Origin: Schizochytrium sp. CCTCC M209059
Lineage: Eukaryota > Sar > Bigyra > Thraustochytrida > Thraustochytriidae
Reading direction: 5' to 3'
Length of the DNA stretch: 64,000 nucleotides
NCBI GenBank assembly: GCA_000818945.1
Contig: KN805370.1
Span: 1,476,147-1,540,146, forward strand
This document shows, piece after piece, positions 59,077-64,000 of this stretch. The position numbers and the translations under genes were made by a program. Each line of letters starts with the position of its first letter. The stretch's first letter is position 1. The notes below the pieces were generated by a model. That model saw only the letters and a list, made by a program, of their open reading frames with translations, made no database searches and was not told the DNA's origin.

Positions 59077-60612
59077 ATGTTGCACAAGTCTGGCCTCCGA
59101 TACCCGTGGCGTAGCGCTGTTGCCAACGCTAGTGCGACAACGAGAAGGGCCGCGTCCACGAGCTCGGCGTCGACGTCGAGCGCGAAAAGACCTGGCGATT
59201 CCCACAAGGAGGATCATGCACGCATGCGAGAGGAGACGGCCTATCTCAAATGGGATCGAGACTACGTGCTTCACCCGTACACGAGCATGACGGACCCGCT
59301 ACCAACTTATCCCGTTCGACGTGCTGCAGGCGTCGAGTTTGAGCTCGAAGACGGGAGAAAGCTTGTCGACGGGATGAGCTCGTGGTGGGCCGCCGTGCAT
59401 GGGTACAAGAATCCAGTCCTGGACGAAGCACTGCACAAACAGATTGACGAAATGTCGCACGTCATGTTTGGCGGTCTCACGCACGAGCCTGGTGCCACGC
59501 TTGGTAAACTGCTCGTCGATGTCACACCCAAGGGGCTCGACAAGGTTTTTCTCTGCGATTCTGGCTCAGTCGCCGCCGAAGTCTCAATGAAGATGGCCGT
59601 GCAGTATTGGTTCACGCTTGGACAGCCGCGCAAGACCAAGTTTCTCAGTCTGCGAAACGGGTACCACGGCGACACATTTGGCGCCATGAGCGTTTGCGAT
59701 CCGGTCAACGGAATGCACAGCATGTTTCAGGGTATGCTCGCGGAAAATGTGTTTGTTCCCTCGCCAGAGGGTGCCGATGATGCGGCGACGCAGGCCTGCG
59801 TGGCTGGCGTCGCCGCGGCACTTGAATCACGTGGTGACGAAATCGCTGCCGTCATTCTCGAGCCCATTGTGCAGGGCGCGGGCGGAATGCGCGTTTATTC
59901 GCCTGCGGTGCTCAAGGCAATCCGTGATTTGTGCGATGCTCACGATGTTTTGCTTATCTTTGACGAAATTGCAACAGGCTTTGGTCGCACGGGCGCGCTC
60001 TTTGCCTGTGAGCACACAAAGTTCACCTTTGACCCTCTTATCTGCGACAAGTCTGCAGATGCTAGCAGAGAGTCCGCGACGGTGGCCACTCGGAATGACG
60101 CGAGCTGGCCCGAGGCCCCAGTTGTTCCGGACATCATGTGTCTTGGCAAGGCCCTCACGGGCGGCTATATGACCATGGGCGCGGCCGTAACGAACCGTCG
60201 CGTGTCGGAGGGCATTTCCGGTCAAGGCGGAGTCTTCATGCATGGCCCAACCTTTATGGGCAATCCTCTAGCTAGCGCAGTGGCTTTGGCGTCAGTAAAT
60301 CACTTGTTGGCGAGCCCATGGCAAGATCGGGTGGCGAAAACTTCGGCTGTGCTCAAGCGGGAGCTGGCTCCGCTCGCTGACATGCCCACCGTGCGTCAGG
60401 TCCGAGTCCTGGGCGCGATTGGCGTCGTGGAGCTTGCCGAGCCGGTTTCCGATATGTCTCGCATTCAGCACGCCTTTGTCGAGCGTGGCGTCTGGCTTCG
60501 GCCTTTTGGCAAACTTCTGTATACCATGCCACCCTTTAACAGTGACGCGCTAGAGGAAGAGCATCTCGTGAAGATCGCGCGTGCCATCGAAGACGTTTGT
60601 CGCGACCCCTGA
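59077..60612 (+). CDS. bioA: adenosylmethionine-8-amino-7-oxononanoate aminotransferase (DAPA synthase)
   Basis: 511 residues from an ATG. It moves an amino group from S-adenosylmethionine to KAPA to make DAPA in biotin synthesis, with PLP as cofactor. The first ~45 residues are rich in Arg, Ser, Ala and Thr with almost no acids, a likely mitochondrial targeting sequence. Hallmarks of class III aminotransferases and BioA follow: DGMSSWWAAVHGY, LCDSGSVAAEVSMKMA, RNGYHGDTFGAMSVCDP, LIFDEIATGFGRTG, the PLP Lys in CLGKALTGGYM, and HGPTFMGNPLASAVA. The motifs match the bacterial single-domain enzyme; no dethiobiotin synthetase (BioD) domain is fused, unlike the plant BIO3-BIO1 and many fungal enzymes. 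A ~25-residue insert (about 60046-60117) precedes the PLP Lys. Convergent with the ROCO gene. Confidence 0.92.
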   Translation: MLHKSGLRYPWRSAVANASATTRRAASTSSASTSSAKRPGDSHKEDHARMREETAYLKWDRDYVLHPYTSMTDPLPTYPVRRAAGVEFELEDGRKLVDGMSSWWAAVHGYKNPVLDEALHKQIDEMSHVMFGGLTHEPGATLGKLLVDVTPKGLDKVFLCDSGSVAAEVSMKMAVQYWFTLGQPRKTKFLSLRNGYHGDTFGAMSVCDPVNGMHSMFQGMLAENVFVPSPEGADDAATQACVAGVAAALESRGDEIAAVILEPIVQGAGGMRVYSPAVLKAIRDLCDAHDVLLIFDEIATGFGRTGALFACEHTKFTFDPLICDKSADASRESATVATRNDASWPEAPVVPDIMCLGKALTGGYMTMGAAVTNRRVSEGISGQGGVFMHGPTFMGNPLASAVALASVNHLLASPWQDRVAKTSAVLKRELAPLADMPTVRQVRVLGAIGVVELAEPVSDMSRIQHAFVERGVWLRPFGKLLYTMPPFNSDALEEEHLVKIARAIEDVCRDP

Positions 60613-61098
60613 ACGTTTCATGCAAGACATGCGGTTATCTCGCAATAGGAGAGACAACTTCAAGAAGAACAAGGGCATCTCTGCACTCTTTTTTTAGAAA
60701 AAGCAAACGCTTGATGAAAACAATTTTGGGGTTTCGTGCGACGATTTTCGATTGGTAAGGCCTGCAAATGGGATTTTAGAGTAAATTACAGCGAGGAAAG
60801 ATGGGGCATCCGCAAATGAACAAGAACAACTGATCAGCGAACACATTGCAATTCAACTGTCGCACCAAACGTTTGCGAACACTGCCGTTAGATCGCTTTT
60901 ACACTGCGCTATGCATGTCTGCTTCACCACATTGTCCATGATGCACCGCATGGGGAATTATCTCTAAAGTATATTCCTATTCAGAGCAGGCCAGAACGGG
61001 GGGGGGGGAATGTAAGTAAGCGTTTAAAAAATAAAGAACTGAGAGGATCCTTCGAGCCAAGCATTCGAAATACCGGAAAAGAGGACAAAGATTCCATT
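60613..61098. other. convergent spacer
   Basis: 486 bases between the BioA stop and the ROCO stop, AT-richer than surrounding genes, with a poly-G run near 60999-61008. Nothing else is seen. Confidence 0.6.
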
Positions 61099-63941
61099 CT
61101 ATTGTTCAAAACATCGGCGCACCAGCTCGTTGTAAAAGGCTTCCTCCTCGTACCACTTGCGTCGCACAGGCAGCGACTCCTCCTCGAGAAAGAAACCGTC
61201 GCAGAAATCAGGCGTTGATGCAATGTACTCACCGAAGCTCGCGTAGCTCGCGCGATGTGTGTCAGCCTCATGAACCACAACAATGTGCTTTTCGGAATCG
61301 CGCGCACACCGGAGCTCCTCCAGGACAGCGCTGCTCTCAAAAATCCCCTTGGTCAATACCAAAACATATGTGTGGGTACGGCGCACGCCGTCTAGCATTG
61401 CCTGCTGGTTGAGATTGTCGCGATAGCTCTGATCAAACCAAACGTCGAGGCCACGATTCTCGAGTTTCAGGCGTAGGATTCCGGCCAGGTCGCCGCCCGT
61501 CGACTGCACGTGGCTCAAAAACACGTGCGTGTCCTCGTTCGGACCAAGGGACGGAACGCCAGGCACCCGAGCAACATCCGCACCGTCCTCGTCCGTATCC
61601 AGGGCACCGATTTGCTCTACGAAAAAAGGATCAAAGTCTGCGACATCGGCCACGTCATCTTCCTCATCAACGGCCCACAGCTCTTCCGACCCATTGTCTC
61701 GTGCCCTTGTCAGCTCATGGTATGACACACGAGCACCCGTCGTTGGGCTGTGAAGCAGCAGCCGCCACTCAAGTCCGCAAAAGACGGTCTCGGCTTGCTC
61801 GCGGAACATGGAAACCAGCAACTTGATGACACGTGCCGGCCTTTTCGCAGTGGCACTCACGGTGATCTGGATCGCATCGCCACGCACCTCCATAAGAAAG
61901 GAATCGCGACCAAAAAAAACCTTGGCCGTTTGCGCATCGAGCTTGGGGGGTCTTGGCGCCAAGCTGCGTGATGTAGCAGCATCTCGTTGCGTCGCATAGG
62001 TGGCACATTGGGCAACGAGTCGGTGAAAGACACCATTCGGCAGGAAAAATGAAGAGAAATCGAGCTCACATGTCAAGCCACGCTTGAATTTTCTCGTTTC
62101 GACCTGCTGAATTGAGTCCGACAGCAAGCCTGAGACGAGAAACTCGTCCTCGTCACGATGCTCGTCAAAGCGCCACGGACACAAGAGCATGTTCGCCTCC
62201 ATGAACTGCAACAGATAGTCCACCTCCTGGTCGGCCCAGAGCCACTCCAGAAGCGAACGCGTCGCAATCATGTCTTTTCGCAAACGCTCATACGCGGGTA
62301 AGAGCCCGGCACTCTCGAGGTCGGGATCAGAAAACAAGGGCTGCGCGTGAAGGTCATCTGCAATAACGCGAGCAAGCTTCTTCAGCAGCCATTCAGCGTC
62401 AATCACCACCACGTGCTCTAGGGTTTGCGACCCGCGCAAGTGAACAACGACACCAAGGCCGTGAAAGTACGCGAGCATAGCATCCACATCGGTACGAGGT
62501 CGGCCATACTCGGCCGCGCGCTCAACAACCTCGTCGTAGAGCATATAGGGTTCGCAGCTTTGAAGCATGTCCTCATGAAGTTTCAGCCAGGCGAGTGGGA
62601 CCTGCTCGCGCACGTAGCGCTGCTCGGACGCCACACTTGCGATTGCAGTGCGCAGTTCTGCCGCGCGATCCTTGTCGTTGCTGCTGTTGTCAATCGCGAA
62701 AAAGAGATCACCCCTCTTGGGAGGCTTCACGAGGTGCTTGTGCAAAGTCGCACTAACTTGTTCTCGAAGCACGCGGTTCACCTCACGGAGCTGAGTGACC
62801 TGATCGAGGAAGGTGCCGATCATGAGCACCGGCGCCTCGGGCGCATGCAGCCTGATACTGTGGAGCCAGAACCGGAGAAACGCAATGGCTTCAGCCTGAG
62901 TCGATAGCTTCTGATACTCCTCCAAAGTCAACAAGTCGCGAAAGTGCTCCTTGCCAACGATCTCGCGCATGTCAAAGACGACCAAATACAAGCCCTTGTC
63001 CGTGAGAAAGATGTGATGCAGCGCATAGAATACCTTTTGCCCGCCATAGTCCCAGATCGTAAAGCTCACGTCACGCGCCTCGGCCTGAGCGGCACCTTGC
63101 AGCACCGCCTGGTCTTCGTCTCGAAGAGCAAACTTTCGCGTCAATTCCTCCTCGTCAACCAGCGCTTTATGAGCAGACGGCATAGAGACTGCAGGAGCTG
63201 AAGCGGCAGCGGCTTCGAGCCGAGCAGGAGACTTGGAGGCAGACAGACGGCCCCCCGTGGCAGCAGAAACAAGGCTCTGCGCTGCCTCTGAGGCGCGCCG
63301 GGCCAGAGACTTGCGCTTGAGACTCTTGCGCTCTGGAGCCTCCTGAAGGCGACGCAGAGCTGCGTAGCGAGCTTGCGCGTCAAACTCGCCATGGTCCGAA
63401 GACAGTGCCTGCCAATGCTGGGCATTGGTGCGAAGGAGATCGGCAACCTCGGTCGAATTGTGCTCCATTACTGGCGTTTGGCCCAACAGCGAACGCACCG
63501 TAGACGTCTTGCCAGCTGCACCACGCCCCACCACCATGAGCTTGGCGCGACCCCAAGCATGTTCGTCACCCTCGTTGATCGCAGCCTTGATTGCCTCCAT
63601 CCACGCATCGTCGTGGCGCTGAGGTGGATTTGCCCTATTTCTTGCGAGAGCAGCTTCGATCTCTCTGAAGGTGCTGCCGTCGATATCGTTGTCTTCCAAA
63701 CTGGGAATTTGTTAATAAAAGAAGCAAGCGAGCGAGCCAAGCCAGCCAGGTCAAGACAGCACAAGACAAGACAAGCCGTGCGTGGTGGTGCATGTAAGTC
63801 AGCCACTTTGCTTTCGCCTGCCTGCCTTCCTTGCCAGCCTCAGTCACTGTCACTTACTTCAGCGTCTGCAGCGTCTTGTTCTGCTTGAGCGCCTCGCCCA
63901 GCGCCTTGCCGCCCTCGGCGCCGATCCCTTTAATTAGAAGA
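61099..63941 (-). CDS. LRR-ROCO-COR-TIR protein (5' end outside window)
   Basis: At least two exons: 63858-63941 and 61099-63700, joined over a 157-base GT-AG intron. The upstream exon codes one 28-residue leucine-rich repeat of ribonuclease-inhibitor type (GIGAEGGKALGEALKQN); the next exon starts with the following repeat (NLEDNDIDGS). Then comes a Roc GTPase: P-loop GRGAAGKTS (about 63502-63528) and switch-II WDYGGQ, with a long charged insert between them. Next is a COR-like region and, in the last ~150 residues, a TIR domain starting DTHVFLSHV. The TIR catalytic-type Glu is kept (AVLEEL, with Ala where Trp is usual), so NAD+ cleavage is possible. ROCO proteins are dimeric GTPases, while LRR sensors joined to TIR effectors are typical of innate immunity. 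If translation began at the first ATG in the large exon (63600), the LRR would be lost; the splice reading is better supported. Confidence 0.82.
63701..63857 (-). other. spliceosomal intron between LRR exons
   Basis: On the minus strand it starts GTAAGTGACAG after CTGAA and ends ATTCCCAG before TTTGGAAG. Removing its 157 bases joins AA to T, making Asn, and keeps the LRR reading frame (phase 2). Confidence 0.85.
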
Positions 63942-64000
63942 CTGCGTATTCGTCGAGAAAGAAGCAAGCGAGCGAGCCAAGCCAGCCAGGTCAAGACAGC
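63718..64000. repeat. direct repeat of intron sequence, ~240-bp period
   Basis: Positions 63718-63760 and 63958-64000 are identical over 43 bases. The period equals one LRR exon plus one intron. The repeat runs off the window edge. Confidence 0.85.
63942..64000 (-). other. 3' end of a second LRR intron
   Basis: It ends AATACGCAG before TCTTCTAATT. Its visible upstream 43 bases are identical to part of the intron at 63701-63857. It is also phase 2, so the 84-base exon between the introns is symmetrical. Confidence 0.75.

Noticed and set aside
60046..60117. Insert before the PLP lysine of BioA considered as an intron
   Set aside because: Open, in frame, and without clear GT-AG borders; more likely a loop.

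Overview
The window is nuclear DNA of a single-celled eukaryote. Every gene complete enough to classify is eukaryotic in type: mRNA capping enzyme, Tousled-like kinase, CK2 beta, transportin, WGR-PARP, two VPS9 Rab5 exchange factors and a ROCO GTPase. The DNA is GC-rich and gene-dense. Very long single-exon genes (up to 9.2 kb) are separated by short spacers, and the spacers are full of short tandem repeats. The only well-supported introns are small GT-AG introns in the last gene. The mix resembles stramenopile protists, and thraustochytrid-like labyrinthulomycetes are my best guess, but that placement is inference from style and gene content.

Layout. Position 1-534 is the 3' end of a zinc-finger, Gln/His-rich protein. 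At 1747-8991 lies a 2414-residue multipass membrane protein ending in a PelF-like GT4 glycosyltransferase. At 9819-12680 is a one-chain capping enzyme (FCP1-like HAD domain, guanylyltransferase, N7-methyltransferase), convergent with a coiled-coil protein (12726-14738, minus). At 15343-18624 is a VPS9 plus RCC1 protein. At 19447-28635 is a 3062-residue ankyrin-WGR-PARP, followed by CK2 beta (29171-30550). A 10-base N gap in poly-C lies at 30843-30852. Tousled-like kinase (31452-34502) converges on a PrpF-family isomerase (34713-35933, minus), which follows a 935-residue coiled-coil protein (36053-38860, minus). Then come two proteins of unknown function (40148-41053; 42013-42972), a small SANT-like protein (43190-43753, minus), transportin (44267-47098), a VPS9 protein (47394-48671, minus) and an unknown protein (49091-49987, minus). 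About 2.8 kb of repeat-rich spacer follows. The last genes are a coiled-coil protein (52803-55358), an acylated EF-hand protein (55890-57839, minus), a stand-alone BioA aminotransferase (59077-60612) and, running off the right edge, an LRR-ROCO-COR-TIR protein (61099-63941, minus).

How the parts fit. There is no operon logic; genes sit as convergent and divergent pairs. Themes are mRNA capping, nuclear import, phospho-signalling (TLK, CK2), endosomal Rab5 activation (two VPS9 proteins) and NAD-linked signalling (PARP, and possibly the TIR domain). The strongest candidates for new biology are the HAD-GTase-MTase capping fusion, whose HAD domain has an altered catalytic motif, and the LRR-ROCO-TIR gene. 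In the latter, one 28-residue LRR is encoded by one 84-base phase-2 exon flanked by nearly duplicated introns, which looks like a receptor gene built by exon duplication. Several genes have no ATG at the first possible start (GTG or TTG only). I moved those starts to the first in-frame ATG, or, for CK2 beta and the LRR-ROCO-TIR gene, inferred an upstream exon.
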